Assembly (NCBI GenBank): GCA_017512985.1 | Contig: JAFWEJ010000008.1 | Location: forward strand, 434,001 to 498,000 | Reading direction: 5' to 3' | Source of the DNA: Clostridia bacterium | GTDB taxonomy: Bacteria; Bacillota; Clostridia; Christensenellales; Aristaeellaceae | DNA length: 64,000 nt | Shown here: positions 16,897 to 25,614 of the stretch, one piece after another | How the letters are laid out: every line of letters begins with the position of its first letter | Numbering within the stretch: position 1 is the first letter of the stretch | Made by a program: the position numbers and the translations under genes | Notes under the pieces: model-generated | What the model was told of the DNA's origin: nothing | Database searches by the model: none | The model's input: only the letters and a program-made list of their open reading frames with translations

Positions 16897-17583
16897 TTGA
16901 GGCACGTCAGAACGCTTGCTGCTTTTCTGCTTATGCTTTGCCTTTCCTTGCCTGTGTCTTCTGCTTTTTCCGATTTTCTTTTCTCCGATGACCGTTTCAG
17001 GAATGATCTTTCGACGAAAAACCTGGACTCGATCATTGAAGCATACGAACTTTATGACGGCTGGTACTGGACGACACAGGCGGATGTCAGTCAGGATTTT
17101 CACGGCCATCCGGATTCTCCGGGATGGACAACCTCCGCAGTTGCAGCCGGGAGAAAGAGTTACCTGAAAGGATGGTACGGATGCCGCTGGCCGATTGATC
17201 ATGTCAGGCGTTATGCTCCCGGTGCGGGCGGCTATGCGGAATGCTTCGGTTTTGCCAACTTTATCGGTTATCTGCTCTCCGGTGAAATCAATCCCCAGCA
17301 CAACTGGAAATTTTATTATTCCGTTAAGGCTTCCGGACCGCTGCAGGTTGGGGATATTGTCCGTGTGGAATACAGGAAAAACAGGCGCAGCATTTATCAC
17401 AGCGCCGTCGTCTATGCTGTCAACGGAGACGAACTTCTTTTCCTTCAGGTTTCCGGCGGAAACTACAACAGGATTTCTGTCGGCCAGGGCTTTACGGACG
17501 GTGTTGTCGTCGACGCCAGATCCATCGAAGAAATCTCAGCAATTCCAGGCCTGAAAATATCGCGCTTTATTCTTCCCGAATAA
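16897..17583 (+). CDS. Small secreted protein, possible NlpC/P60- or CHAP-like hydrolase
   Basis: A 228-residue product with a classical signal peptide (residues 1-24, VRTLAAFLLMLCLSLPVSSA). The mature part has AECFGFANFIGYLLSG with Cys116 at the start of a helix, and RSIYHSAVVYAV with His168 at the start of a strand, followed by the ELLFLQVSGGNYNRISVG strand pair; this order (Cys helix, then His strand, then a polar third residue) is that of papain-like NlpC/P60 and CHAP amidases. Trp/Tyr-rich residues lie upstream. Start is TTG at 16897, because GGGAGG is 11 nt upstream and the signal peptide begins there; the open frame upstream has no ribosome binding site. It is a monocistron with its own promoter and terminator. 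Catalytic function is inferred only from motif order. Confidence 0.55.
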   Translation: MRHVRTLAAFLLMLCLSLPVSSAFSDFLFSDDRFRNDLSTKNLDSIIEAYELYDGWYWTTQADVSQDFHGHPDSPGWTTSAVAAGRKSYLKGWYGCRWPIDHVRRYAPGAGGYAECFGFANFIGYLLSGEINPQHNWKFYYSVKASGPLQVGDIVRVEYRKNRRSIYHSAVVYAVNGDELLFLQVSGGNYNRISVGQGFTDGVVVDARSIEEISAIPGLKISRFILPE

Positions 17584-17585
17584 AA

Positions 17586-17620
17586 CAGGCGCCCCGGTTT
17601 CCGGGGCGCCTGTATGATTT
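17586..17620 (+). terminator. Intrinsic terminator
   Basis: Twelve-bp GC-rich hairpin, 17586-17597 with 17601-17612, 3-nt loop, followed by TATGATTTTT. It ends the secreted-protein gene and lies between two convergent genes, so it may also serve the ABC ATPase gene. Confidence 0.8.
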
Positions 17621-17633
17621 TTGCAGATAATCC

Positions 17634-18755
17634 TTATTTGCTGAGGATCGTCTTTTCCGTTTCTTTGTCGAAGAAATGGAGATGGTTGGTATCCAGGGCG
17701 ATCTTGATCTTCTGGCCGGCCTTGCTGGAAGTGCGGGGATCAACGCGGGCAATGATGTTGCCTTCCTTGCCGGTGGTGCTCAGGTACAGGTAGGTTTCGG
17801 AACCCATCAGTTCTGTCACTTCAACGTCAACGTCAACAGTGGCGGTCGCGTATTCTGCGAGCTTCTGTTCGTCGTCGTGGATGTTTTCGGGGCGGATGCC
17901 CATGATGACTTCCTTGCCGATGTAGCTTTCATCAACGAATTTTGCGACCTTGCTTTCCGGAACCACGATCTTGTTGTCTCCGAAGGAAGCGACGACGTCC
18001 TGTCCTTCGCGGTCAAGCTTGACGTTGAAGAAGTTCATCTGGGGGCTTCCGATGAAGCCGGCGACAAACTCGTTGGCGGGATAGTCGTACAGGTTCTGGG
18101 GAGTATCTACCTGCTGGATCACGCCGTCCTTCATAACGACGATACGGCTTGCCATTGTCATGGCTTCAGTCTGGTCATGTGTAACGTAGATAAAGGTTGT
18201 CTGCAGTCTCTGATGCAGCTTGGTGATCTCGGTACGCATGGCAACGCGCAGTTTGGCGTCCAGGTTGGACAGCGGTTCGTCGAACAGGAAGACTTTCGGC
18301 TCACGGACGATGGCGCGGCCCAGGGCAACTCGCTGGCGCTGACCGCCGGACAGGGCCTTCGGTTTCCGGGTCAGGAGGTGGGCAATGTCCAGGATCTTGG
18401 CAGCTTCTTCGACGCGGCGCTTGATCTCGTCCTTGGGGGTCTTGCGCAGCTTCAGGCCGAACGCCATGTTGTCATATACGGTCATATGGGGATACAGGGC
18501 GTAGTTCTGGAAAACCATAGCGATATCGCGGTCTTTGGGAGCGACGTCGTTTACCAGCTTATCGCCGATATACAGTTCGCCGTCGGAGATTTCCTCCAGG
18601 CCGGCCACCATGCGCAGCGTGGTGGATTTTCCGCAGCCGGAAGGACCGACCAGAACGATAAACTCTTTGTCTTCAATGTCCAGGCAGAAATCGCTGACCG
18701 CGGTTACGTTTCCGGTATAAACCTTGTAGATGTGCTGAAGGGATACGCTTGCCAT
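17634..18755 (-). CDS. ugpC: Multi-sugar ABC transporter ATP-binding protein (UgpC/MsmX type)
   Basis: ATPase subunit of a CUT1 carbohydrate importer, 373 residues, on the cytoplasmic face of the membrane. Walker A GPSGCGKST is near residue 38, Q loop VFQNYALYPHMTV, signature LSGGQRQRVALGR, Walker B VFLFDEPLSNLD, switch His in VTHDQTEAM; residues 240-370 are the MalK-type regulatory TOBE/OB domain. ATG at 18755 follows AGGAGG by 9 nt. No permease or binding-protein gene is near. In Bacillota one such ATPase often energises several sugar importers (MsmX), which fits a stand-alone gene. The exact substrate cannot be stated; the symbol denotes the family. Confidence 0.92.
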   Translation of the reverse strand: MASVSLQHIYKVYTGNVTAVSDFCLDIEDKEFIVLVGPSGCGKSTTLRMVAGLEEISDGELYIGDKLVNDVAPKDRDIAMVFQNYALYPHMTVYDNMAFGLKLRKTPKDEIKRRVEEAAKILDIAHLLTRKPKALSGGQRQRVALGRAIVREPKVFLFDEPLSNLDAKLRVAMRTEITKLHQRLQTTFIYVTHDQTEAMTMASRIVVMKDGVIQQVDTPQNLYDYPANEFVAGFIGSPQMNFFNVKLDREGQDVVASFGDNKIVVPESKVAKFVDESYIGKEVIMGIRPENIHDDEQKLAEYATATVDVDVEVTELMGSETYLYLSTTGKEGNIIARVDPRTSSKAGQKIKIALDTNHLHFFDKETEKTILSK

Positions 18756-18820
18756 ATTCTTGTTCCTCCTCTGAATTCGGGTCTGGCCCTTTATGGAGAT
18801 ATTATACAGAAACGGCATAA

Positions 18821-18857
18821 AAAAAGGAATTGCCTGTTTGTACAAGAATTCCCTTTT
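18821..18857 (-). terminator. Probable terminator after the coiled-coil gene
   Basis: On the minus strand an AAAGG-GAATT arm (complement of 18847-18857) pairs with AATTCC-TTTTT (complement of 18821-18831), one bulged base, 15-nt loop, and the distal arm runs into seven T. It separates the coaD operon from the ABC ATPase gene. A TATAAT for the ATPase gene lies just beyond (complement of about 18809-18815), without a good -35. Confidence 0.55.
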
Positions 18858-18888
18858 GTTTTGTGCAATTGTGACATCATTTGTATGG

Positions 18889-19527
18889 TCAGCGATGATT
18901 CCGGATCTCGTTCCGTTCAAGGCGGATGTTGTTGATCAGTTCACTGAGCTTCCTGTCGGTCTCCGCCAGAAGCGAATCCATATAATCCAGCGTGTTTTTG
19001 TGGAGTTCCGCCGCTTCCTGCCTGGCGCTCTCCCTGAGTTCGTCGCATTCCACCCTGGCACGGCGGACGATGCTTTCCTCTTCGACAAGCTGCTGCGCCT
19101 TTTTCTCCGCGTCTGAAAGCATCCTGTTCGTTTCCGCGGCCGCGGATTCCATTCTTGCGGTTGCTTCCTTTGTCGCCCTGTCCACCAGGTCATTCGCTTC
19201 ACGGTTCGCCTGGTCCATGATCTGCTGCGCGTTCTTCGAAGCCTCGTTCACCATATTCTGGGCCTGTACTGAAGCATTCTCCAGTATTTCCCGTTTTTTC
19301 TGTTCCGTTTCATTCCGGATTGTTTCTTCTTCCTGTACAATCGCGGCGGCCTTTTTGACCGTATCCGGCAGGTTGTCGCGGAGATATTCAAGCTGCGCCT
19401 GCATCAGGTTCCGGTTGACAATGCATCCTTCGCTGCTGATCAGGCTCCGTTTCGCGTTCTTCAGTTCTTCAAAGAGGATATTGACTGCCTTCAGGCATTC
19501 TTCCGAGCTTTTGATATCGTTTGCCAT
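18889..19527 (-). CDS. Coiled-coil protein, DivIVA/ATPase-subunit-like
   Basis: A 212-residue, highly charged protein. From about residue 60 to 205 it is one long heptad-rich helix dominated by Ala, Glu, Lys, Gln and Arg (for example ASVQAQNMVNEASKNAQQIM), typical of DivIVA-like and V-type ATPase subunit H-like proteins. The first 60 residues are a shorter helical part with two Cys. No signal peptide or membrane helix. It follows coaD by 44 nt on the same strand, an arrangement I recall as common in clostridia, where the protein is annotated only as ATPase or hypothetical. A structural role at membrane or division site is possible but not shown. Confidence 0.7.
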   Translation of the reverse strand: MANDIKSSEECLKAVNILFEELKNAKRSLISSEGCIVNRNLMQAQLEYLRDNLPDTVKKAAAIVQEEETIRNETEQKKREILENASVQAQNMVNEASKNAQQIMDQANREANDLVDRATKEATARMESAAAETNRMLSDAEKKAQQLVEEESIVRRARVECDELRESARQEAAELHKNTLDYMDSLLAETDRKLSELINNIRLERNEIRNHR

Positions 19528-19571
19528 GATCCGTATCTCCTTTGCTTACACATTTCCCTTATCCTGTTTAT

Positions 19572-20054
19572 TCACTTGTTCGACAGAAGCCCTTTAATTT
19601 CCTCTGTCAGTTCGCCTGGAACAAACGGACTGATATCTCCTCCGAAAGCCGCGATTTCACGGACTGCTGAGGAAGATATGCCGTTCATCTGAGGATCGCA
19701 CGGCAGGAATACGGTTTCAATGCCGCTGTTCAGCATACGGTTTGCGGCGCTTGACTGCATTTCGTGTTCCGCCTCAGCTCCGCTTCGGATGCCGCGGATG
19801 ACAATTTTTTCCCGCCTTGCATCCATATAATCGGCAAGCAGTCCGTCCCATTGTTCAACGCTGACATTGGGATATGCGGCGCATATCTTCCGGAGCATAT
19901 CGATCCTTTTTTCCACAGGGATTGATCCGCGTTTGCTTATGTTTACCATGACCGTAACCGTAACATGGTCAAACATGGAGGAAGCCCTTGAAATCAGATC
20001 CAGATGGCCCTTTGTCACAGGATCAAAAGAACCGGGGAAAACGCACGATACCAT
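19572..20054 (-). CDS. coaD: Pantetheine-phosphate adenylyltransferase
   Basis: Fourth step of coenzyme A synthesis: 4'-phosphopantetheine plus ATP gives dephospho-CoA. The 160-residue protein opens with the nucleotidyltransferase block FPGSFDPVTKGHLDLI (TxGH at 14-17) and has the second family motif in RGIRSGAEAEHEMQ. ISSSAVREIA near residue 125 is the ISSTxVRE-like ATP-binding motif. Length is normal (about 160). ATG at 20054 is 5 nt after the rsmD stop and follows AAGGAG; the frame is open further into rsmD. rsmD-coaD is a widely conserved pair. Confidence 0.97.
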   Translation of the reverse strand: MVSCVFPGSFDPVTKGHLDLISRASSMFDHVTVTVMVNISKRGSIPVEKRIDMLRKICAAYPNVSVEQWDGLLADYMDARREKIVIRGIRSGAEAEHEMQSSAANRMLNSGIETVFLPCDPQMNGISSSAVREIAAFGGDISPFVPGELTEEIKGLLSNK

Positions 20055-20059
20055 TTCTG

Positions 20060-20614
20060 TCACACTCCTTCTTCCGATAGCTGATAGATCGTCACCGCAC
20101 AAAAACCCCAGGACCTGTCCCTGATAACCGTAAACCGGTCCGGAACCTCCGGATTCCGGCCCGCCTCATGTTCAAGAATGAACAGCGTATCTTTTCCGGC
20201 CAGAGGAATCAGGGAAAGGAATACTTCCCTCATATCCTGCATGGAATAGGGCGGATCGAGAAAGACCAGGTCAAAAACTTCCCTTTCCTTCCGAAGCTCT
20301 TCGACCGCTGCGCGCCAGTCGCACCGGAACTGCCTGGCCCGATCCTGATAACGCAGCAGGGAGATATTCCTTTTCTGCGTTTCCGACGCGTTCCGGTCGT
20401 TGTCCGCCAGAACTGCAAAAGCTGCTCCGCGGCTCAGCGCCTCAAGGCTTAAAGCGCCGCTGCCTGCAAACAGGTCCAGCAACCTGCTTCCGGGAACGTT
20501 TGCCTGAATCATATTGAACAGGTTTTCCCGGACGCGGTCAAGCGTCGGCCGGGTATGTCTCCCGGGCGGCGCTTCGATCACCCTTCCCCTTGCTTCGCCT
20601 GCAATAATGCGCAT
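20060..20614 (-). CDS. rsmD: 16S rRNA (guanine966-N2)-methyltransferase
   Basis: Methylates G966 of 16S rRNA with S-adenosylmethionine. The 184-residue protein carries the family N-terminus MRIIAGEARGRVIEAPPG, the TRPTLDRVRENLFNMI block, SAM-binding LDLFAGSGALSLEALSRGA and the catalytic FLDPPY motif near residue 120. It is followed by coaD after 5 nt. Ribosome binding site is weak (GAGAAAAAAGGGAA region). Upstream lies a membrane-protein gene ending 25 nt earlier, so the run alr, membrane protein, rsmD, coaD, coiled-coil protein may be one transcript. Confidence 0.96.
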   Translation of the reverse strand: MRIIAGEARGRVIEAPPGRHTRPTLDRVRENLFNMIQANVPGSRLLDLFAGSGALSLEALSRGAAFAVLADNDRNASETQKRNISLLRYQDRARQFRCDWRAAVEELRKEREVFDLVFLDPPYSMQDMREVFLSLIPLAGKDTLFILEHEAGRNPEVPDRFTVIRDRSWGFCAVTIYQLSEEGV

Positions 20615-20639
20615 GTTTTTCCCTTTTTTCTCCGTTCGT

Positions 20640-21461
20640 TCAGTTCAGCTGTTCCGGCTCCCTGTTCCGTGCGGATGTATTCCTTGCGGTTTTTTTCTTT
20701 TCCCTGCGAATTCTCTTCCGGTTGTTCTCCGAGATCATGGTATGGATCCTGGTACGCGCCTTCTTTCCGCTCAGGTATCCTGTTCCGTATGCCGCTGCCG
20801 GCAGAAGCAGGATCAGCGGCGAAAGGCGTTCAACCAGGAGAATGCCGGAACTGTTGGATGGTCCGGCAAGATTCACAAACGGCATAATCATGACGCGGAC
20901 GATTGCACGGATAAAATCAATCAGTTTCATTCCTTCCGGCTGGGTATAACTGATCAGCGCGTTTCCGATATCACTTCTGCCGAGATACGCCTGCATCCAG
21001 GATGGCAGCGTTCCCGCGTCAGTCGTCTGAACCGTTGTATTTACAGCAAGATAGATGGCCGGTATGAGCAAAGGAATTGATCCGATCAGGCCGATGAGGA
21101 ATCCCTTCAACGGATGAAAGCATATTTTCCGCTGGCCTTCACTGAACGGCTTCCCGTTTTCTTTTTTCTGCCATATGATCTCCCCTTTTGCCACGTCGTC
21201 CGCGCCGCGCCTGGCACCATTGTTGTAAAGAATAAGCAGGACGAGAAGGATCACAGCGGTGTTGACACCGATTCTCAGGATAATGCTGTCAAAGGATGCA
21301 GACACGCATGCAATGAATGCGACAAGGAATATGATGAGCATTGTGCCGAAAAAAGCAAGACTGTTCCTGACCGTACGCTCATCACAGGGAGTACCGGTCA
21401 TGAACGGTTTCCTGACTTCAGTGATTCCGTTGTTTTTCCTCGTCGTTTTACGGTTCGTCAT
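20640..21461 (-). CDS. Uncharacterised membrane protein, about five helices
   Basis: A 273-residue protein I do not recognise. Hydrophobic segments: FFGTMLIIFLVAFIACVSA, IILRIGVNTAVILLVLLILY, FLIGLIGSIPLLIPAIYLAV, an amphipathic one around AIVRVMIMPFVNLAG, and PLILLLPAAAYGTGYLSG. Both ends are basic; the C-terminal 35 residues are very Arg/Lys-rich, which would place them in the cytoplasm. ATG at 21461 follows GGGAGTGG by about 8 nt; an earlier ATG at 21488 would overlap the end of alr. It sits between alr and rsmD in a run of housekeeping genes, and no enzyme motif is visible. Confidence 0.65.
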   Translation of the reverse strand: MTNRKTTRKNNGITEVRKPFMTGTPCDERTVRNSLAFFGTMLIIFLVAFIACVSASFDSIILRIGVNTAVILLVLLILYNNGARRGADDVAKGEIIWQKKENGKPFSEGQRKICFHPLKGFLIGLIGSIPLLIPAIYLAVNTTVQTTDAGTLPSWMQAYLGRSDIGNALISYTQPEGMKLIDFIRAIVRVMIMPFVNLAGPSNSSGILLVERLSPLILLLPAAAYGTGYLSGKKARTRIHTMISENNRKRIRREKKKTARNTSARNREPEQLN

Positions 21462-21484
21462 ATTTGTTCCACTCCCATCCGGAC

Positions 21485-22588
21485 TCATGATTGGAAAATT
21501 CTGTCAACCCGGCTTCCCACGCTCAGCAGGATTTCATAGCTGATCGTTCCCGCCCAGGCCGCAAGATCCTCGGCGGTGATCTGTTCTTCTCCGGACCTCC
21601 CGATCAGGACCGCCTCGTCGCCGACAGAAACGTTTTCGTTGTCTGTAATGTCAGCCATCATCTGGTCCATGCATACCCTTCCGATAATTTTGGCGCGCTT
21701 TCCGCCGATCAGGACATATCCTTCTCTCCCGGCGGCCCGGAAATAACCGTCACCGTATCCGCAGGTAATCGTCGCAGCACGGACAGCCTTCCCGCTTCGG
21801 TATGTTCTTCCGTAACTGACATATGATCCCGCGGGCAGATCCTTGATATAGCTTATATCCGCGGTCCATGTCATACAAGGTTTCAGCGGAAGCTCTGTCG
21901 TAACGGGCGGATATCCGTACAGGCTGATGCCCGCACGAACCATATCCATAGACATATCCGGAAACCGGTGGATCGCCGCGGAATTGCAGCAGTGCCTGAT
22001 GATTCCTTCGGGCAGGGGTGCGGTCAGTTCCTGGAAACGCAGATACTGTTCCTTTGTATAACGTATGCCTTCTTCGTCGCCGTCTGCGTCGGAAAAATGG
22101 GTAAACGCACCGGTCAGCCTGACATTTCCGCAATTCCCAAGTTCTCTCAGGACTGCGTCCCGTTCGGCTTCATTCCTGACGCCGATTCTGCCCATCCCTG
22201 TATCGAATTTCAAATGGACTTCGGTCTGTTTTTGAAGTTCTTTTGCCGCATTCTCACACAGGCGGACCATATCGGCGGAACATACCGTCTGGATCAGATC
22301 ATACCTGACGCCTTCCGATACGTCGCTCTCCGTCACCGCGCCGAGAACGAGGACCGGCGCTTCGATTCCCTGTTCCCTGAGCTGCCTTCCTTCCCCCGCA
22401 GACGCGACCGCAAGCATATCCGCTCCCCCGCGGATCGCTGCCTGCGCGGTCTCAGCCGCGCCGTGGCCGTAACCGTCCGCCTTGACCACCGCCATCATCC
22501 GGGCGTGGGACGGTACTGCGGAACGGAGCATTCTCATGTTTTCCTCGATCGCCGAAAGATCAATGACCCTTCTGTTGCGCGGTATCAT
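21485..22588 (-). CDS. alr: Alanine racemase
   Basis: PLP enzyme making D-alanine for peptidoglycan, 367 residues. The PLP lysine is Lys36 in VVKADGYGHG; the second catalytic residue, Tyr, is in SYVSYGRTYRSG in the C-terminal part; GRVCMDQMM is the C-terminal beta-domain signature. Length is typical. It follows murC by 3 nt, so the two are co-transcribed and cooperate in wall precursor synthesis. Confidence 0.96.
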   Translation of the reverse strand: MIPRNRRVIDLSAIEENMRMLRSAVPSHARMMAVVKADGYGHGAAETAQAAIRGGADMLAVASAGEGRQLREQGIEAPVLVLGAVTESDVSEGVRYDLIQTVCSADMVRLCENAAKELQKQTEVHLKFDTGMGRIGVRNEAERDAVLRELGNCGNVRLTGAFTHFSDADGDEEGIRYTKEQYLRFQELTAPLPEGIIRHCCNSAAIHRFPDMSMDMVRAGISLYGYPPVTTELPLKPCMTWTADISYIKDLPAGSYVSYGRTYRSGKAVRAATITCGYGDGYFRAAGREGYVLIGGKRAKIIGRVCMDQMMADITDNENVSVGDEAVLIGRSGEEQITAEDLAAWAGTISYEILLSVGSRVDRIFQS

Positions 22589-22591
22589 GTT

Positions 22592-24010
22592 TCATTTTTC
22601 CTTTCCTTCGGATTCCTGAAAATGCCGGTGAATCTGGTCGTTCAGCAGATTGATGTCCCCGCATCCCATCGTGATAACAAGGTCACCGGGCTGCCAGTGT
22701 TCCTTCAGATATGATTCCGTATCATCAAACGACGGCGTCCATACGGCATTGATCCCGTGTTCCCGCATGCCCTGTACGAGCATTCCGCTGTTGAGGTCTC
22801 CAGGGTCTTTTTCGCGTGCGGCGCATATATCTGTCACAAGCGTGAAATCCGCCTCTTCCGTACAGGTCAGGTACTGCCCGAACAGCGTCCTTACACGGCT
22901 GAACGTATGGGGTTGCATAACGGCCCAAAGTCGTCCTTTGCAGCGTTTCCTGGCAATGGAAACAGCATTCCTCATCTCTGCCGGGTTATGCCCGTAGTCG
23001 TGAAAGATCTCCACACCGTCTATGCTGTCGGTCAGTTCAAATCTCCTGTGCGCGCCGGAAAAGCGTCCGAGCGTTTCGGCAGCCTTTTCCGGATCAACCC
23101 CCAGATGAACGGCTGCCGCAACGGACGCAAGGGCATTCATGACATTGAACCTGCCGGGAACATTCATCCGGACGGCAGCCACCGCTTTACCGTTATGGAA
23201 CAGGTCAAAAGCGGCATATCCCCGGTCGTCTTCCGTCATGTTTTCGGGATGCCATTCACAGGCGCGGTCCATGCCGAAAAGGATCGTTCTGCATTTCAGT
23301 TTGCCGAAGCAGCGGACAATCCGCGGATCGTCTCCGTTGCCGATCGCCGTTCCGTCATTCGGAAGCAGGGACAGGAACTGTCCGAACGTCTGTTCGATCT
23401 CATCAATATCCCTGTAACAGTCCAGGTGATCCGCGTCGATATTCAGCACAACGGCGACCGTCGGGGAAAGATGCAGGAAACTGCGGTTATATTCGCACGC
23501 TTCGGCAACAAATATGGAACTGTGGCCGACGCGCGTGCTTCCGCCGATGGCGTCAAGCCGTCCGCCGATATGGATACTCGGGTCCAGGCCGCTTTCCATC
23601 AGCATCTGGCTGAGCATGGAGGTTACGGTCGTTTTTCCGTGCGCGCCGCAAACGCCGACAGCGCTCGGATATCCCTCCATCAGTTGTCCGAGAAGTGTTG
23701 CCCTTTCAATGCAGGGAATGCCGAGCCTTTCAGCTTCGGCCCGTTCCGGATTGTCCTTTGAAATCGCGGCGGAATAAACGACAAGATCCGCTCCGCGGAC
23801 ATTTTCAGCCTTATGGCCGATAAAAACTTCCGCGTTTTTCTCACGGACATAATGGACAAGATAGGTTTCATCCCTGTCGCTTCCGGAAACACGGTATCCC
23901 TGGTCAATGAGCATCTCGGCCAGTCCGCTCATGCTGCTGCCGCCGATTCCGATCATATGGATCCTGCCGCCCGGATAGTCCCTGATATGGGCTGTTTTCA
24001 CGCCACTCAA
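22592..24010 (-). CDS. murC: UDP-N-acetylmuramate--L-alanine ligase
   Basis: Adds L-Ala to UDP-MurNAc with ATP, first of the cytoplasmic peptide-adding steps. The 472-residue protein has the N-terminal Rossmann motif IHMIGIGGSSMSGLA, P-loop CGAHGKTT with Lys126, the Mur metal-site EACEYNRSFL and the HDYGHNPAE block of the C-terminal domain. The N-terminus has a short extra stretch (about 15 residues) before the Rossmann strand. It is 10 nt behind yhbY. Confidence 0.97.
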   Translation of the reverse strand: MSGVKTAHIRDYPGGRIHMIGIGGSSMSGLAEMLIDQGYRVSGSDRDETYLVHYVREKNAEVFIGHKAENVRGADLVVYSAAISKDNPERAEAERLGIPCIERATLLGQLMEGYPSAVGVCGAHGKTTVTSMLSQMLMESGLDPSIHIGGRLDAIGGSTRVGHSSIFVAEACEYNRSFLHLSPTVAVVLNIDADHLDCYRDIDEIEQTFGQFLSLLPNDGTAIGNGDDPRIVRCFGKLKCRTILFGMDRACEWHPENMTEDDRGYAAFDLFHNGKAVAAVRMNVPGRFNVMNALASVAAAVHLGVDPEKAAETLGRFSGAHRRFELTDSIDGVEIFHDYGHNPAEMRNAVSIARKRCKGRLWAVMQPHTFSRVRTLFGQYLTCTEEADFTLVTDICAAREKDPGDLNSGMLVQGMREHGINAVWTPSFDDTESYLKEHWQPGDLVITMGCGDINLLNDQIHRHFQESEGKEK

Positions 24011-24020
24011 CTCCCTGCTG

Positions 24021-24308
24021 TCAGTCGATCGTGATCCGCGGGTTCTCGCGGCTCGGACGGTACATTACAAAACGGCGTCCGATAAACTGGATCGGTTCCG
24101 CTCCGGTTTTTTCACAAAGAATGGTAAGCGCGCTTTTCGCGTCCAGCGGGGCGCCCTGCTGGACGCAGCCCTTGATCAGTTCCCGGGCTTCCAGCGCGTC
24201 ATAAACTTCTTTCACAACGTGATCGGTAACGCCTTCTTTTCCGATATATATGATTGTATCCAGCGGATTGGCCATCTTTCTGAGCGTTGCCCTCTGTTTG
24301 CCGGTCAT
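24021..24308 (-). CDS. yhbY: YhbY/YqeI-type CRM-domain RNA-binding protein
   Basis: A 95-residue, single CRM-domain protein linked to large-subunit ribosome assembly in the family. MTGKQRATLRKMANPLDTIIYIGKEGVTD matches the YhbY N-terminus piecewise: the basic first helix followed by the IGKxG loop that is the family hallmark. The GRRFVMYRPS strand near the C-terminus is also typical. It lies 18 nt behind obgE, and obgE-yhbY is a recurrent pair, both acting on the 50S subunit. Confidence 0.93.
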   Translation of the reverse strand: MTGKQRATLRKMANPLDTIIYIGKEGVTDHVVKEVYDALEARELIKGCVQQGAPLDAKSALTILCEKTGAEPIQFIGRRFVMYRPSRENPRITID

Positions 24309-24326
24309 GGCTGTCCCTCCGTTTCT

Positions 24327-25595
24327 TTATTCAACAAAATCGAATTCCATATCCGCGATGCGAACCGCAGATCCTTCCTGCGCTCCCGCGCTGCGCAGCG
24401 CGTCGATCACGCCGAGCCTGCGAAGCGTACGGTGGAACCAGTTGAGGCTTTCCTGATCTTCGAAATTCACGCTGTCGATCAGCCGATCCATACCGGGCCC
24501 GGATACAATGAACACCCCGTCATCCCTGCTGATCTCAAAGGCGTCGTAATCTTCCTTTTCTTCCGGGATCTCTTCTTCCTGATAGTGAAGGACAGGAGGC
24601 AGGCTTTCAAGCAAGCGCGCCGTCTCGTCAAGCAGTTCGTCAAATCCCTGATGCGCAGCAGCGCTGACAGGAAACACGGGACATCCCATCCCGTCCGCGA
24701 GTACACGGATCCTTCTGAGGTTTTCTTCCGAGCCCGGCAGATCCATCTTGTTGCATACGATGATCTGCGGACGTTTTCCCAGGTCGCCGTACCTGTCCAG
24801 TTCCGAATTGATACGGTCCAGGTCGTCAACAGGATCTCTGCCCTCGCTGCCTGAAATATCGACAACATGGAGCAGAAGCCTGGTGCGTTCAACATGCCGT
24901 AGAAAATCATGACCCAGCCCGGCGCCTTCCGCAGCGCCTTCAATCAGTCCCGGAATATCGGCCAGAACAATGTCCTTTCCGAACCTGCGGACAATCCCCA
25001 GGTTTGGAGTGAGCGTAGTGAAATGATAGTTCCCAACTTTCGGGCGCGCGCTTGTCACGACGCTGAGGATAGAACTTTTCCCGACGTTGGGATAACCGAT
25101 CAGTCCGACATCGGCAATGGTTTTCAGCTCCAGGCGAAGCGTCCTGACCTCCGTCTTTATGCCCGGCCTGGCAAAATTCGGGGCCTGCCGCGTCGGCGTT
25201 GCAAAGTGCTGGTTTCCCCATCCGCCTTTCCCGCCGCGCAGGAGCAGCCTCGTTTCTCCCGGCTGGTCCATATCCGCCATCACGCGGTCAGTCGGATCGT
25301 CAAGGATGACAGTTCCGACAGGAACCTTGATCAGGAGGTCGTTTCCTCTCCGTCCGGTGCAGCGGTTGGCTTTTCCGTCTTCCCCGTTCTCTGCCGTGTA
25401 TTTGCTTTTGAACCGGAAATCAAGAAGCGTGTGCATGTTGGGATCCGCAAAAAACAGGATATCCCCGCCGCATCCGCCGTCTCCGCCGTCCGGTCCGCCG
25501 TTGATCACAAACTTTTCACGGTGGAATGAAGTGGAGCCGTTACCGCCGTTTCCGGCTTTCGCGGTAATTGTAACATGATCGACAAAATTACCCAT
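24327..25595 (-). CDS. obgE: Obg GTPase
   Basis: Essential ribosome-assembly GTPase, 422 residues. The Gly-rich Obg fold occupies residues 1-158 (KAGNGGNGSTSFHREKF, GPDGGDGG, GGKGGWGN). The G domain has G1 GYPNVGKSS (167-175), G3 DIPG (213-216), and G4 NKMD (282-285). The last 80 residues form the OCT domain, with EISRDDGVFIVSGPGMDRLI. Order and length are normal for Gram-positive Obg. It follows the PFL gene by 19 nt on the same strand. Confidence 0.98.
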   Translation of the reverse strand: MGNFVDHVTITAKAGNGGNGSTSFHREKFVINGGPDGGDGGCGGDILFFADPNMHTLLDFRFKSKYTAENGEDGKANRCTGRRGNDLLIKVPVGTVILDDPTDRVMADMDQPGETRLLLRGGKGGWGNQHFATPTRQAPNFARPGIKTEVRTLRLELKTIADVGLIGYPNVGKSSILSVVTSARPKVGNYHFTTLTPNLGIVRRFGKDIVLADIPGLIEGAAEGAGLGHDFLRHVERTRLLLHVVDISGSEGRDPVDDLDRINSELDRYGDLGKRPQIIVCNKMDLPGSEENLRRIRVLADGMGCPVFPVSAAAHQGFDELLDETARLLESLPPVLHYQEEEIPEEKEDYDAFEISRDDGVFIVSGPGMDRLIDSVNFEDQESLNWFHRTLRRLGVIDALRSAGAQEGSAVRIADMEFDFVE

Positions 25596-25614
25596 GCTTT
25601 TTCCTCGTTATCGT

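Noticed and set aside
17676-18935. Antisense frames of about 420-460 codons opposite the sugar ABC ATPase gene, and similar ones opposite mreC (29275-30612) and the GPH symporter (37805-39061)
   Set aside because: All mirror conserved genes, lack start signals and match no family. They reflect third-position GC bias.
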